From Cephalothrix simula (lineage: Eukaryota > Nemertea > Palaeonemertea > Archinemertea > Cephalotrichidae), in assembly GCA_035591015.1 (NCBI GenBank), contig JAXIUW010251392.1:41687-105686 (forward strand): DNA of 64,000 nucleotides. Direction: 5' to 3'. The notes under the pieces are model-generated. The model ran no database searches and had not been told where the DNA came from. It worked only from the letters and a program-made list of their open reading frames with translations. The position numbers and the translations under genes are program-made. This document shows, in pieces, positions 39,929 through 50,391 of this stretch. The first letter of the stretch is position 1, and each line of letters starts with the position of its first letter.

Positions 39929-40131
39929 TAATTATCTCCAGCGGTATTCTTTTGAGCCAAAATGGTCTTGCCTCGAGCTATATCTGCCCGTAACTTAGTT
40001 ATTGACGACGTGTCGGCCAACTGTCCCGTTGAATGCAGACAGCGCATGGTTAAATGCTCTTCCTTCAATTTGCTTAACTTGGCCACCAACTCATCCTTTG
40101 ATAAGTCTCTAAATTCACTAACTCGCATCAT
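39928..40131 (-). CDS. rpmC: 50S ribosomal protein L29
   Basis: 67 residues, helical hairpin: EFRDLSKDELVAKLSKLKEE and TSSITKLRADIARGKTIL. It overlaps both neighbours by a single base. Confidence 0.93.
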   Translation of the reverse strand: MMRVSEFRDLSKDELVAKLSKLKEEHLTMRCLHSTGQLADTSSITKLRADIARGKTILAQKNTAGDN

Positions 40132-40538
40132 TAACCTCTAATCGCAATAGTAGTCTTAAAGGGCAACTTATAGCCGGCCAGCCGTAGCGCACGCTCGGCA
40201 ATGTCAAGCGGCACCCCGTCCATTTCATACAATATGCGTCCGGGTTTAATTGGCGTTGCCCAATGGTCTACTGAACCTTTGCCACCACCCATCCGCACTT
40301 CAGCGGCACGCTTAGTAATTGGCTTATGCGGAAAAACATTGATCCACACTTTACCCCGACGCTTTACCTCACGAGTAAGCGCTCGTCGAGCGGCCTCAAT
40401 CTGTCGGCTGGTCATCATGCCACGTTCTGTGGCCTGCAAACCAATTGAACCATAACTAAGGGCTGAACCCCGAGTAGCCTCGCCTCTATTGCGACCCTTC
40501 ATTAACTTTCTAAACTTTGTTTTTTTGGGCATTAACAT
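40131..40538 (-). CDS. rplP: 50S ribosomal protein L16
   Basis: 135 residues. [19 protein letters not shown] and [19 protein letters not shown] match L16. Confidence 0.95.
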   Translation of the reverse strand: MLMPKKTKFRKLMKGRNRGEATRGSALSYGSIGLQATERGMMTSRQIEAARRALTREVKRRGKVWINVFPHKPITKRAAEVRMGGGKGSVDHWATPIKPGRILYEMDGVPLDIAERALRLAGYKLPFKTTIAIRG

Positions 40539-40550
40539 GGTTTAACTCCA

Positions 40551-41210
40551 CTAATTTTGTCGTCGGCGTGGCCTAGAGGCAGGTCGCTGACGCTGTTCAC
40601 CCTTATAAACCCAAACCTGAACACCAACCACACCGTAGGTAGTCATTGCGCTGGCACGAGCATAATCAATGGCCGCACGCAATGTGTGCAAAGGCAATTG
40701 ACCTTCTCTGACCCACTCTCGCCGTGACATTTCTGCTCCATTCAAACGGCCAGAAACCATAATCTTGCAACCCTTGATATTCATGCGCATCGCCGTAGAC
40801 AGCGTGCGTCTAATCGCTCGTCTAAACGCTATGCGCCGCTTCAACTGTGCAGCAATCCCTGCTGCCATCAGTGAGGCGTCTATCTCAGGCTGCTTAACTT
40901 CATGCACATTAACATCTACCGTCATGCCCGACTTGGCCTTGAGTTGCTGCTTTAGTTCTTCAATCGACTCCCCCTTGCGACCAATCACAATGCCGGGGCG
41001 TGATGTATGCACATTGATCTTAATATTCCTATCGGTGCGCTCAATCTCAACGCTAGAGATGCCGGCTTGCTCATACTTGGCTTCAATAAACTTTTTGAGG
41101 CCAATATCTTCTTCTAAAAACTTTGCGTATTCTCTATCAGAATACCAGCGACTTGACCATCGCTTAGTAAGTGATAATCGAAACCCAATCGGATTTACCT
41201 TCTGACCCAC
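40551..41210 (-). CDS. rpsC: 30S ribosomal protein S3
   Basis: 219 residues. The N-terminal GQKVNPIGFRLSLTKRWSSR, the KH domain with RPGIVIGRKGESIEELK, and the C-terminal GCKIMVSGRLNGAEMSRREW identify S3. Confidence 0.96.
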   Translation of the reverse strand: MGQKVNPIGFRLSLTKRWSSRWYSDREYAKFLEEDIGLKKFIEAKYEQAGISSVEIERTDRNIKINVHTSRPGIVIGRKGESIEELKQQLKAKSGMTVDVNVHEVKQPEIDASLMAAGIAAQLKRRIAFRRAIRRTLSTAMRMNIKGCKIMVSGRLNGAEMSRREWVREGQLPLHTLRAAIDYARASAMTTYGVVGVQVWVYKGEQRQRPASRPRRRQN

Positions 41211-41244
41211 TTGCCTCCGTCAATTAAAATCATTACCCTAATCA

Positions 41245-41589
41245 TTACCGTGCCTCTAGCACTATCTTAACCCGCGATATCCGCTTATGAATAGATGATG
41301 CTCGGCCCATTGCACGCGGCCTAAACCGTTTAAGCACACCACCTTCATCAACTAATACTGTGTGTACTCGCAATGCACTGGCCTCTATCTCAGCATCAAG
41401 ATTACTGGCATTAGCCATCGCACTTTTTAGCAATGTAAACAGAGGTCCACTGGCTCGCCTTGGACAATGCTTAAGGATTCTCTCTGCCTCTAAAGCAGAC
41501 TTGCCTCTAATTAGTCCAGCCACCAAACGCACCTTGCGAGGCGACATGCGCAACCCCTTTAATCTGGCACTAAATTCTCTATTACTCAC
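41245..41589 (-). CDS. rplV: 50S ribosomal protein L22
   Basis: 114 residues. LRMSPRKVRLVAGLIRGKSA at the start and the exit-tunnel loop LKRFRPRAMGRASSIHKRIS near the end are typical. Confidence 0.95.
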   Translation of the reverse strand: MSNREFSARLKGLRMSPRKVRLVAGLIRGKSALEAERILKHCPRRASGPLFTLLKSAMANASNLDAEIEASALRVHTVLVDEGGVLKRFRPRAMGRASSIHKRISRVKIVLEAR

Positions 41590-41595
41590 CTCAAC

Positions 41596-41877
41596 CTACC
41601 TGCCTACTTTTTTTACCGTTTTAGATGTATGCCCACGATAATTTCTAGTCGGAGAAAACTCACCCAGCTTATGGCCAACCATGTTCTCTGTAATAAAAAC
41701 AGGAATATGAGTTTTACCGTTATGTATCGCAATATTAAGGCCTACAAAATCTGGCAAGATGACCGATCGGCGTGACCATGTTCTTATCACACGGCGATCA
41801 TCATTCTGTCGAGCTTTTGTGACCTTGCTCATCAGATGCTCATCTACAAACGGTCCTTTTTTTATTGAACGTGGCAT
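41596..41877 (-). CDS. rpsS: 30S ribosomal protein S19
   Basis: 93 residues. [18 protein letters not shown], then [20 protein letters not shown] and [16 protein letters not shown] are conserved. Confidence 0.96.
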   Translation of the reverse strand: MPRSIKKGPFVDEHLMSKVTKARQNDDRRVIRTWSRRSVILPDFVGLNIAIHNGKTHIPVFITENMVGHKLGEFSPTRNYRGHTSKTVKKVGR

Positions 41878-41965
41878 TTATCTCACTAATTATCTGAACT
41901 ATCTAAGTTCTATCATCTAAGTACAATTATTTAAGTACAACTACTACAGCCGGCAACATATTTTA

Positions 41966-42793
41966 TTATTGCTTACGGCGCCTAACTATCATCGCTTGAG
42001 TACGCTTATTATTGCGGGTTCTATAACCCTTAGCCGGCACACCCCATGGTGAAACAGGATGCCGACCGCCCGAGGTCTTACCCTCACCACCACCATGCGG
42101 ATGATCAACCGGATTCATAACCACACCTCGCACGGTAGGTCGTACACCCAGCCAACGCTTACGCCCGGCCTTACCTAAATCAATATTCTGATGGTCGGCA
42201 TTGCCAACCTCACCAATCACAGCCATACATTCCAAATGCACCTTGCGGACTTCTCCTGAGCGCAAGCGCACATAGGCCAAGTTGCCTTCTTTACCGGTTA
42301 CCTGAGCCCAAGCACCGGCACTGCGAGCTAACTGCGCTCCCTTGCCAACTTTAAGCTCAATGCAATGCACAACCGTACCCGGCGGAATAATTCTTAATGG
42401 AAAAGCATTGCCCACAGCTACATCAACATTAGTGCGTGAAGATAACACCTTATCGCCAACCTTAATGCCTTCCGGCGCAATCATATAACGCTTGTCTCCA
42501 TCAGCATAAACAACCAATGATATTCGTGCGCTGCGATTAGGATCATATTCAATCGTTTCTACCCTGCCCGGCACATCGTACTTATCACGCCTAAAATCTA
42601 TAATGCGGTAGCGGCGCTTATGCCCTCCACCACGATGCCGAACAGTTATGCGTCCGGTGTTATTGCGCCCACCTTTTTTATGCAATGGCGCCAGCAAAGA
42701 ACGCAGAGGTTCAACCTTGCTTAAGCCAGAAAAATCAGCCTCACTAGCCCAACGCCGACCCGGTGATGTAGGTGCACACTTCTTAACAGCCAT
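41966..42793 (-). CDS. rplB: 50S ribosomal protein L2
   Basis: 275 residues. [20 protein letters not shown] and [20 protein letters not shown] (containing the peptidyl-transferase-region His) identify L2. It lies 3 bp after rplW. Confidence 0.97.
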   Translation of the reverse strand: MAVKKCAPTSPGRRWASEADFSGLSKVEPLRSLLAPLHKKGGRNNTGRITVRHRGGGHKRRYRIIDFRRDKYDVPGRVETIEYDPNRSARISLVVYADGDKRYMIAPEGIKVGDKVLSSRTNVDVAVGNAFPLRIIPPGTVVHCIELKVGKGAQLARSAGAWAQVTGKEGNLAYVRLRSGEVRKVHLECMAVIGEVGNADHQNIDLGKAGRKRWLGVRPTVRGVVMNPVDHPHGGGEGKTSGGRHPVSPWGVPAKGYRTRNNKRTQAMIVRRRKQ

Positions 42794-42796
42794 TGC

Positions 42797-43081
42797 TTAA
42801 GAACCCTCAAAATATTCAATTTTCTGATTCGGCGCTAATGTGATTATCGCCTTTTTACGATCAGCCCGATAACCCGTATATCGCCCAAATCGCTTAAACT
42901 TACCCTTTACCGCCATGGTGTGTACATCTTCTACTTCAACATCAAATGCACTCTCAATAACCCGCTTTATTTGGGGCTTATTAGCATTAACATCAACCCA
43001 AAAAGTTACCTTATTGCCCTCACTTTTTAGCCTCCAAGACTTTTCCGTAAGGTGCGGAGTTTTAATTAATTCGTAATTCAT
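42797..43081 (-). CDS. rplW: 50S ribosomal protein L23
   Basis: 94 residues. LIKTPHLTEKSWRLKSEGNK and FWVDVNANKPQIKRVIESAF match L23, which docks SRP and trigger factor at the tunnel exit. It overlaps the end of rplD by 4 bp. Confidence 0.94.
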   Translation of the reverse strand: MNYELIKTPHLTEKSWRLKSEGNKVTFWVDVNANKPQIKRVIESAFDVEVEDVHTMAVKGKFKRFGRYTGYRADRKKAIITLAPNQKIEYFEGS

Positions 43082-43704
43082 AGCCCTACCCTCTGCAATG
43101 CATTCTCCAAAGCTCGCTTAGAAAAAACCGCCCATGGATAACGCAACAAATCATAAGTATTAGCTGATTCATCGCCGACTAAGCGAACACCGGGCAAATT
43201 ACGTGAAGCCCGCTCTAAGTTCTGATTAAGGTTGTCGGCAACAATCAGGGCTCGCTCTGCGCCGAGCTTCTTCAGCATGGTGGCAAAGTCTTTAGTCTTT
43301 CCTGTTTCTAACTCAAAATCCTCAATAACCAGCACGGACTTAGAGCGCAGCTTGCTGGCCAAAGCCACCAAAAACGCTCGCCTGAGCTGCTTGCGGTTAA
43401 ACTTAAAGGCATGACTACGCACATGAGGCCCATGCACAACACCACCGCCACGGCGATGGGGGGCTTTAATGTCTCCCTGCCGAGCATTACCGGTTCCCTT
43501 TTGACGAAAGAGTTTACGGCGTGAGCCCACAACATCAGAGCGACCCTTGGTGGCATGATTACCGCCACGCCGCAAGGCTTGGTAGTAAACCACTACTTCG
43601 TACAGAAGGTGCTTGTCTATCGCTACCTCTGCCAAAGCATCAGGCACCGGAAAGTTCCCTACCGGCTCTACGTTTTTAGAATTTATAATCAACTCTGTTT
43701 CCAT
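43078..43704 (-). CDS. rplD: 50S ribosomal protein L4
   Basis: 208 residues from the ATG at 43704; an in-frame TTG at 43713 overlapping the rpsJ stop is an alternative. KLFRQKGTGNARQGDIKAPH and GGGVVHGPHVRSHAFKFNRK form the L4 tunnel loop. It follows rpsJ directly, where rplC should stand between them. In E. coli L4 autoregulates the S10 operon. Confidence 0.94.
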   Translation of the reverse strand: METELIINSKNVEPVGNFPVPDALAEVAIDKHLLYEVVVYYQALRRGGNHATKGRSDVVGSRRKLFRQKGTGNARQGDIKAPHRRGGGVVHGPHVRSHAFKFNRKQLRRAFLVALASKLRSKSVLVIEDFELETGKTKDFATMLKKLGAERALIVADNLNQNLERASRNLPGVRLVGDESANTYDLLRYPWAVFSKRALENALQRVGL

Positions 43705-43709
43705 CTCAA

Positions 43710-44018
43710 TCAATCTTTCATTTCCACGCCAACACCGGCAGAAATATCAAGCTTCATTAAAGCCTCCATCGTGTGCTGGTTAGAATCAACTATATATAGC
43801 AATCTTTTATGCGTGCGCATCTCAAACTGCTCCCGAGACTTTTTGTCTACATGCGGAGAACGCAAAACAGTATAGCGTTGGATGCGGTTAGGCAACGGAA
43901 TTGGTCCTTTAACCCTTGCATTGGTACGCTTAACAGCATTAACGATTTCTCGCACGGTGTTGTCTAACAACGTATGGTCGTAAGCCCTGAATATAACTTT
44001 AATGGTTGTCTGCTGCAT
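43710..44018 (-). CDS. rpsJ: 30S ribosomal protein S10 / NusJ
   Basis: 102 residues. [20 protein letters not shown] and [20 protein letters not shown] are diagnostic. It is 18 bp downstream of tuf, so the str and S10 groups are contiguous, and it is followed at once by rplD. Confidence 0.96.
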   Translation of the reverse strand: MQQTTIKVIFRAYDHTLLDNTVREIVNAVKRTNARVKGPIPLPNRIQRYTVLRSPHVDKKSREQFEMRTHKRLLYIVDSNQHTMEALMKLDISAGVGVEMKD

Positions 44019-44036
44019 CGTACCGCAAAAACTGCT

Positions 44037-45236
44037 CTACTTAGATATTGAAGATATAACCCCAGAGCCAACTGTACGACTGCCCTCACGAATAGCAAAG
44101 CGCAACTCGTTTTCCATGGCAATCGGCGCAATCAACTCTACTTTAATTTCCACGTTATCACCGGGCATGACCATCTCTACATTTTCGGGCAGAGTGATAA
44201 CACCGGTAACATCGGTGGTTCTAAAGTAAAACTGGGGACGATAATTATTAAAGAACGGGGTATGACGGCCACCTTCTTCCTTAGTTAAAATATAGGCTTG
44301 GCCGGTAAATGAAGTATGCGGGGTGATGCTCTTAGGCGCAGCCAGTACTTGCCCACGCTCTATGTCTTCACGTTTGGTGCCACGCAGCAACAAGCCCACG
44401 TTATCACCAGCTTGACCAGAATCGAGCTCTTTCCTAAACATCTCTACACCGGTCACTACCGTGTTGACAGTATCACTAATACCCACCAATTCTACGGTAT
44501 CACCAACCTTAACAACCCCTCGCTCAATACGACCTGTCGCCACCGTTCCACGCCCAGAAATTGAAAATACGTCTTCAACGGGCATCAAGAATGGCTTGTC
44601 AATGTCTCGTTCGGGTTGCGGAATATATTCATCAACAGCTGCCATCAAGTCCAAGATGCACTTGTATTCTGGCGAGCTAATATCTTTATTCCCAGACTCT
44701 AAAGCCTTGAGAGCTGAACCACGAACGATAGGAATATCATCTCCGGGGAAGTCATAATGACTAAGCAACTCACGAATCTCTAGTTCTACTAGCTCAAATA
44801 ATTCCTCATCATCAACCATATCGGCCTTATTCATAAAGACCACCAACGAAGGCACACCAACCTGCTTCGCCAACAGAATGTGTTCACGAGTTTGGGGCAT
44901 TGGGCCATCAGCCGCAGAAACCACCAATATGCCGCCATCCATTTGAGCGGCACCGGTGATCATGTTCTTAACATAGTCGGCATGGCCGGGGCAGTCTACG
45001 TGGGCATAATGACGATTAGCTGTCTCATATTCCACATGCGCTGTAGCGATGGTAATGCCACGGGCTTTTTCTTCTGGAGCCTTGTCAATTTGATCAAAGC
45101 TGGTAAAGCTAGCCAAGTTATCTAGCGATAATGTTTTGGTTATCGCGGCCGTTAAAGTTGTTTTGCCGTGGTCTACGTGTCCAACGGTTCCTATGTTTAC
45201 GTGCGGCTTAGACCGATCAAATTTTTCTTTTGCCAT
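44037..45236 (-). CDS. tuf: Elongation factor Tu
   Basis: 399 residues. G1 GHVDHGKT, switch [15 protein letters not shown]3 [11 protein letters not shown]4 NKAD and the C-terminal domains through [11 protein letters not shown] are complete. It delivers aminoacyl-tRNA to the ribosome. Confidence 0.97.
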   Translation of the reverse strand: MAKEKFDRSKPHVNIGTVGHVDHGKTTLTAAITKTLSLDNLASFTSFDQIDKAPEEKARGITIATAHVEYETANRHYAHVDCPGHADYVKNMITGAAQMDGGILVVSAADGPMPQTREHILLAKQVGVPSLVVFMNKADMVDDEELFELVELEIRELLSHYDFPGDDIPIVRGSALKALESGNKDISSPEYKCILDLMAAVDEYIPQPERDIDKPFLMPVEDVFSISGRGTVATGRIERGVVKVGDTVELVGISDTVNTVVTGVEMFRKELDSGQAGDNVGLLLRGTKREDIERGQVLAAPKSITPHTSFTGQAYILTKEEGGRHTPFFNNYRPQFYFRTTDVTGVITLPENVEMVMPGDNVEIKVELIAPIAMENELRFAIREGSRTVGSGVISSISK

Positions 45237-45324
45237 TAGCTTCCTCTTTTATATTCGGGTTAAAACTCAAATAATTAACTCAAACAATTACACATACAAA
45301 TTAAACTCAAGCCCTGCTATAAAT

Positions 45325-47412
45325 CTAGCTTGCTTTGTTAGTCAGCAGGTCATCAACTACAGAATTGGGCGCTTTTTCGTAGTTAGCGAACTGCATAACG
45401 TACGAACCACGACCCTTGGTCATTGAACGCAAATCTGTAGCATAGCCAAACATTTCGGCCAAGGGAACATCTGCGCCAATAATTTTACCCCCACCACGCT
45501 CTTCCATGCCCTTTACACGGCCTCGTCGTGAGTTAAGATCACCAATAACATCACCGGTGTACTCCTCTGGAATAACCACCTCAACGTCCATGATTGGCTC
45601 TAGCAATACAGCCTTTGCCTTAATGACACCCTCGCGAGCCCCCATACTACCACAAATTCTAAAGGCTTGCTCGGATGAATCTACATCATGGAAGGAACCA
45701 TCATAAAGAGTAACTTTTACATCTATAACTGGATATCCAGCCAAAATGCCTGTATCTAAAGCGTCTTTGACGCCTTTTTCAACTGCCGGGATATACTCAC
45801 GAGGAATAACACCACCGACAATATTATTCACAAATTCAAAGCCACTCCCCGCAGGCAACGGCTCAAAGGTCATCACCGTATGCGCATACTGCCCACGGCC
45901 ACCACTTTGCTTAATGTGCTTGGTAACAATATCAGACTTGCTTGAAATCGTTTCACGATAAGCCACTTGAGGCTTGCCCACATTGCTTTCTACCTTAAAT
46001 TCACGGCGCATGCGATCAACAATTACATCTAGGTGCAATTCACCCATGCCCGAGATTATAGTCTGCCCGGTTTCCTCGTCAGTACGCACCCTAAACGATG
46101 GGTCTTCTTGAGCTAATTTTTGTAGAGCTACGCCCATTTTTTCGTAGTCTGCCTTGGTTTTTGGCTCTACGGCAATATCAATAACCGGGTCTGGAAACTC
46201 CATTTTCTCAAGGATAACGGGCGCATCCGACGCACAAAGTGTATCGCCAGTATTAGCCGTAGACAGCCCAATGCCCGCCGCAATCTCACCGGTGTAGACT
46301 TCTTTTATCTCTTCACGCTTATTAGAGTGCAATCGCACCAAACGGCCTACACGCTCACGCTTGCCCTTAGCAGAGTTAAGAACCTGCATGCCCTGCGTCA
46401 GTTTGCCTGAATAAACCCTGAAGAAGGTCAACTGCCCCACATACGGGTCAGTCATAATCTTAAAGACCAAAGCCGATAGGGGTTCATCATCAGATGCTTG
46501 GCGTGATAACTCTGCTCCCTTTGAGTCTTGCCCCTTTACTGGCGGAACATCTAAAGGCGAGGGCAGGTATTTAATGGTTGCATCCAGCAGCTGTTGCACG
46601 CCCTTATTCTTAAAGGCAGAGCCACAAAGCACAATGCAAAAGCGGCCTTCAATTGAGCCCTTACGCAAGGCCGCATCAATTTCGGCCACGGTGGGGTCTT
46701 CGCCCTCAAGCACCTTTTCCATCAAGGTGTCGTCAAATTCTGACAGAGCATCAAAAAGCCCTTCACGAGCCTGCTCAGTAGCTTCTTTTAATTCTTCGGG
46801 AACATCGGTTACATCAAACTCTGCGCCAAGGGTCTCATCTTTGAAAATAAAGGCTTGCCGAGAGACGATATCTACCATCCCTCTAAAGGCATCTTCAGCA
46901 CCAATCGGAATATGGATGGGCAACGTAACCGCCTTAAGTCTGTCACGCATGGTCTGCACCGAATAATTGAAATCAGCACCCACACGATCCATCTTATTGA
47001 TAAAGGCCAGTCGTGGCACTTTATAGCGTTCAGCCTGACGCCACACGGTCTCTGACTGCGGCTCAACGCCGTTCACGGCATCAAATACAGCCACAGCACC
47101 ATCAAGCACCTTGAGGCAACGCTCCACTTCAATCGTAAAGTCAACATGGCCGGGGGTGTCAATGATGTTAATCATATAATTGTTTTTACCCATTCGCCAC
47201 TGACAAAACGTTGCTGCTGAGGTAATCGTAATGCCTCGCTCTTGCTCTTGCTCCATCCAGTCCATAATGGCTGCTCCATCATGCACCTCGCCGATTTTAT
47301 GACTACGACCGGTATAGAACAAAATACGTTCGGTGGTGGTGGTCTTACCAGCGTCTATGTGCGCCATAATGCCAATGTTGCGCGTTTTTTCGAGGGGAAA
47401 CTGTCGTGACAC
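45325..47412 (-). CDS. fusA: Elongation factor G
   Basis: 695 residues. G1 [35 protein letters not shown] and NKMD; domains II-V are intact to [18 protein letters not shown]-like sequence ([17 protein letters not shown]). It catalyses ribosomal translocation. It lies 52 bp after rpsG. Confidence 0.97.
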   Translation of the reverse strand: MSRQFPLEKTRNIGIMAHIDAGKTTTTERILFYTGRSHKIGEVHDGAAIMDWMEQEQERGITITSAATFCQWRMGKNNYMINIIDTPGHVDFTIEVERCLKVLDGAVAVFDAVNGVEPQSETVWRQAERYKVPRLAFINKMDRVGADFNYSVQTMRDRLKAVTLPIHIPIGAEDAFRGMVDIVSRQAFIFKDETLGAEFDVTDVPEELKEATEQAREGLFDALSEFDDTLMEKVLEGEDPTVAEIDAALRKGSIEGRFCIVLCGSAFKNKGVQQLLDATIKYLPSPLDVPPVKGQDSKGAELSRQASDDEPLSALVFKIMTDPYVGQLTFFRVYSGKLTQGMQVLNSAKGKRERVGRLVRLHSNKREEIKEVYTGEIAAGIGLSTANTGDTLCASDAPVILEKMEFPDPVIDIAVEPKTKADYEKMGVALQKLAQEDPSFRVRTDEETGQTIISGMGELHLDVIVDRMRREFKVESNVGKPQVAYRETISSKSDIVTKHIKQSGGRGQYAHTVMTFEPLPAGSGFEFVNNIVGGVIPREYIPAVEKGVKDALDTGILAGYPVIDVKVTLYDGSFHDVDSSEQAFRICGSMGAREGVIKAKAVLLEPIMDVEVVIPEEYTGDVIGDLNSRRGRVKGMEERGGGKIIGADVPLAEMFGYATDLRSMTKGRGSYVMQFANYEKAPNSVVDDLLTNKAS

Positions 47413-47464
47413 TTTTAGGTAATATCTATATGTTTATAATTAATCAGCATTCTTTGCAATCAAA

Positions 47465-47941
47465 CTAAAAACTAAAGTGAGAGAACGCTCGGTTGGCCTC
47501 AGCCATGCGATGCACGTCTTCTTTTTTACGGAAGGCACCACCCCGCGAATGATACGCATCTTCAATTTCTCTGCGCAACTTTTCACGCATACTTTTGCCA
47601 CTACGCTGTGTGGCAGAATTAATTATCCACCGAATAGACAACGATTGACGCCTTGTTGCACGCACCTCTGTGGGCACCTGATAGGTTGAACCACCAACTC
47701 GCCGTGAGCGAACCTCAAGTACGGGCTTAACGTTTTCAATGGCCTCTTTTAGTATTTCAGAGCCATCTTTGTCTTCGGAGCCGGCAATTTTAATGTCATC
47801 CAAAGAGCCATAGAGTATGCCTCGTGCAACGCTCTTTTTGCCGCCCTTCATCAATAAATTAATGAACTTGGCCACTACAACATCTTCATAGCGCGGGTCT
47901 CCCGCTATATTCCGCACCTGCGAAACTCTTCTCCTAGACAT
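47465..47941 (-). CDS. rpsG: 30S ribosomal protein S7
   Basis: 158 residues. PRYEDVVVAKFINLLMKGGK at the start and GGSTYQVPTEVRATRRQSL in the middle match S7. In E. coli S7 represses the str operon. 169 bp of spacer separates it from rpsL. Confidence 0.95.
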   Translation of the reverse strand: MSRRRVSQVRNIAGDPRYEDVVVAKFINLLMKGGKKSVARGILYGSLDDIKIAGSEDKDGSEILKEAIENVKPVLEVRSRRVGGSTYQVPTEVRATRRQSLSIRWIINSATQRSGKSMREKLRREIEDAYHSRGGAFRKKEDVHRMAEANRAFSHFSF

Positions 47942-48110
47942 AAACCATCTATCCTATTCTAGAGCAAATTGCCGTTATACTCATACTTGCCAACTATACT
48001 GACCAAACTAATACGCCAATGCGCTAATAACTAAAACTAAATCAATATCAAACTAACTACTTCTTAAACTTTAATCTACGCACTTTTGCGCTAGTTTTTT
48101 TGACTTGCCA

Positions 48111-48479
48111 CTAACTACGCTTGGCTCCGTACTTAGAGCGACCTTGACGGCGATCTTTAGCACCTCCGGTATCAAGCACGCCACGCACTACATGGTAGCG
48201 AACGCCCGGCAAATCTTTAACACGTCCACCCCTAATCAGCACCACCGAGTGCTCTTGCAAATTATGGCCAATACCCGGAATGTAAGCATTAGCCTCAAAA
48301 CCATTAGTTAATCTAACCCTAGCCACTTTTCTAAGCGCAGAATTAGGCTTTTTCGGAGTAGTAGTATACACCCTAATACATACTCCACGCCGTTGTGGAC
48401 ACTCTTGCAAGGCCGGCGACTTCATAGCTGTCACCTTTGGCTTGCGCCCTTTTCTTAGCAGTTGATTAAGTGTTGGCAT
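48111..48479 (-). CDS. rpsL: 30S ribosomal protein S12
   Basis: 122 residues. [20 protein letters not shown] at the start, [18 protein letters not shown] with the decoding-site Lys, and [20 protein letters not shown]. It is the first gene of the whole ribosomal cluster. Confidence 0.96.
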   Translation of the reverse strand: MPTLNQLLRKGRKPKVTAMKSPALQECPQRRGVCIRVYTTTPKKPNSALRKVARVRLTNGFEANAYIPGIGHNLQEHSVVLIRGGRVKDLPGVRYHVVRGVLDTGGAKDRRQGRSKYGAKRS

Positions 48480-48522
48480 AGCTTAAAACTTCGTAGTTTA
48501 GCAAACAATTCATAATCCGCTT

Positions 48523-48552
48523 ACTCTAGCAGAATAATTTAGCCCTTGTCTA
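48523..48552 (-). promoter_or_regulatory. Putative promoter of the str-S10-spc-alpha cluster
   Basis: The minus strand has TAGACA (48547-48552), 18 bp of spacer and TAGAGT (48523-48528), 43 bp before the rpsL ATG. Confidence 0.4.
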
Positions 48553-48630
48553 GCATCAAAATTAAAAAATTAACTTTTGCCTAATCTTTAACTCGGCTAG
48601 ACTAAAGGCATCATAGTAAACACTGCGCAT

Positions 48631-50391
48631 ATGCTACAGAAAAAACGGCGTTCATACCTTCGCAAACCACACAAAGTCGGCTCAGTCAACACAAACTGGC
48701 ATCCATTAGTATGCCTGACCATGCTAGTTTTTTGTAGCAACTGGTACGCTGTACAATGGGGCAGCAATACTGCTTACCCGGGTTATCTGGCAATAGCCAC
48801 ATTAGGGCTGTTCCTCGCACACAGAATGCGACGCAAGGCGGCTTTGCTTTGGCCAATAAGGCTACTCGCTGGCGCAACGCCGATTGTAGCATGGATAATA
48901 GCCCGTGACGCAATTAATTTTAACTTAATTTACATATCAGGCTGGATCGTGGTAATCGCTATTATATCAGTCTGTTGGCCAGCAATCTACACTATTAGCC
49001 TGTATCGCCGCACAGAATCATGGTCAAAAGTCATTCCGTTATTTCTAATTATTGTGTCTGTGATGGAAACGATTTTGCCCTTGCTCAATAACCGCTGCCG
49101 TCCTGCCTATTGCTTTGATATTACCGAGAGCTTTGGCTTGCAAATCGGTTTTTCAAGTAGCGAACAAATAGTTGTTTGGGCGTTGTTACCCTTTGGATTA
49201 GCCTGGCTGGGCTTAATTAATGCCTTGCGTAGTAACGATTACTATCAATTAATCCGTTGTTTAGCAGTATGTTTGTGGCTATGGATGGTCTTTACATTAA
49301 ATATTAGTGCAACAACTATTATAGCAATCGGCTTGTGTCTATTATGGTGTTTATGGCTGGTTTATACTGATTTAGCCCCGGCTTTACGCCAGAGAGGCTA
49401 TGCCATAGTCGCTAGTTTTGTGGTTATTAGCGCAGTGCTTTCTGGCCTAAACTATGGTCTTTGGCCTAGTCTCTACAATCAAGGCGCAACTCTGCTACGG
49501 ATAGAGATTGATGCTGAAAACTTCTCAAAGCTGACTGCTGGCAATCCGCACCTGCTTGATCTGAGGCTAATTAACAGCGGTGAGCGCATTATTCATGCTG
49601 ATGCACGCCGTCCCCTGACTATAAATATAGAGGCTCATGTTCAATCTAAATTGCAAGAAAGTCGCTATCAGATACTTGCTCAAATACAACATACTGAACC
49701 TCTAGCTGTTGGCGATGCAATTGAGCTGACACTGCCCGTAGTTATTCCGCATTGGCTAAAAAGTGGTTTTGTGGCCTTTCAAGTTATGGCAGAAGATCGC
49801 ATCATTACACTGGATGAACTTGGTAGCCGAGGTTTTGAGGTCAGCAATATCTCATGGCAAGATTTGAGCAAAGCTGGTACACAATACTTAGGAGCATGGG
49901 ACTGGCGACTAGAAAGATTCAATCATGATACAAAAATTGAATATCTATCATCACGACGGCTTAATACCAGCGATTTATTGCAAAAAACCTTCTTTCTGGC
50001 ACCGCTTATGGGCTTTGGAGCCAGCTCTGAACAAATGCTGATAACGCAAGAACTTAAATATCCGCTTCTAGCAGAATTCACCTATACTTATGGATTAGTA
50101 GGGTTATTATTGCTTGTGGTCGGATTGATTTATCCTTTGCGCTCATTTTTATTGGTTATGCAGAGTAAGCAGCATAATCTAAGGCAGGGGCTGTGGCCGG
50201 TCATGCCCTTGGTATGCGGGGCGGGCGTGGCACTAATCATAGTTGCACCACTTAGCAATACCAGCGGAATAGTCGTATTTTTGGTCTTAATATTGGCTAT
50301 AATTGAGGCTGCTGCCACAGCTAAGCGTCAGCGTGGCATCTATCAAGTCAATTATCGTCCTAAGCAACGAGGCAGGCTTTGGAAGCGCTAA
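48631..50391 (+). CDS. Polytopic membrane protein of unknown function
   Basis: 586 residues. About nine to ten hydrophobic helices occupy 28-270. A polar, probably periplasmic domain spans about 290-425, rich in beta-type sequence (LRIEIDAENF to GFEVSNISW). Two to four helices follow at the C-terminus. A loop with GFGASSEQMLITQELKYPL precedes AEFTYTYGLVGLLLL, which is reminiscent in layout of Wzy/WaaL-type ligases, but no catalytic motif is clear. Its end overlaps the mlaE start by 13 bp, so the two are probably co-translated and may share an envelope-lipid or polysaccharide role. That role is inference. Confidence 0.75.
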   Translation: MLQKKRRSYLRKPHKVGSVNTNWHPLVCLTMLVFCSNWYAVQWGSNTAYPGYLAIATLGLFLAHRMRRKAALLWPIRLLAGATPIVAWIIARDAINFNLIYISGWIVVIAIISVCWPAIYTISLYRRTESWSKVIPLFLIIVSVMETILPLLNNRCRPAYCFDITESFGLQIGFSSSEQIVVWALLPFGLAWLGLINALRSNDYYQLIRCLAVCLWLWMVFTLNISATTIIAIGLCLLWCLWLVYTDLAPALRQRGYAIVASFVVISAVLSGLNYGLWPSLYNQGATLLRIEIDAENFSKLTAGNPHLLDLRLINSGERIIHADARRPLTINIEAHVQSKLQESRYQILAQIQHTEPLAVGDAIELTLPVVIPHWLKSGFVAFQVMAEDRIITLDELGSRGFEVSNISWQDLSKAGTQYLGAWDWRLERFNHDTKIEYLSSRRLNTSDLLQKTFFLAPLMGFGASSEQMLITQELKYPLLAEFTYTYGLVGLLLLVVGLIYPLRSFLLVMQSKQHNLRQGLWPVMPLVCGAGVALIIVAPLSNTSGIVVFLVLILAIIEAAATAKRQRGIYQVNYRPKQRGRLWKR

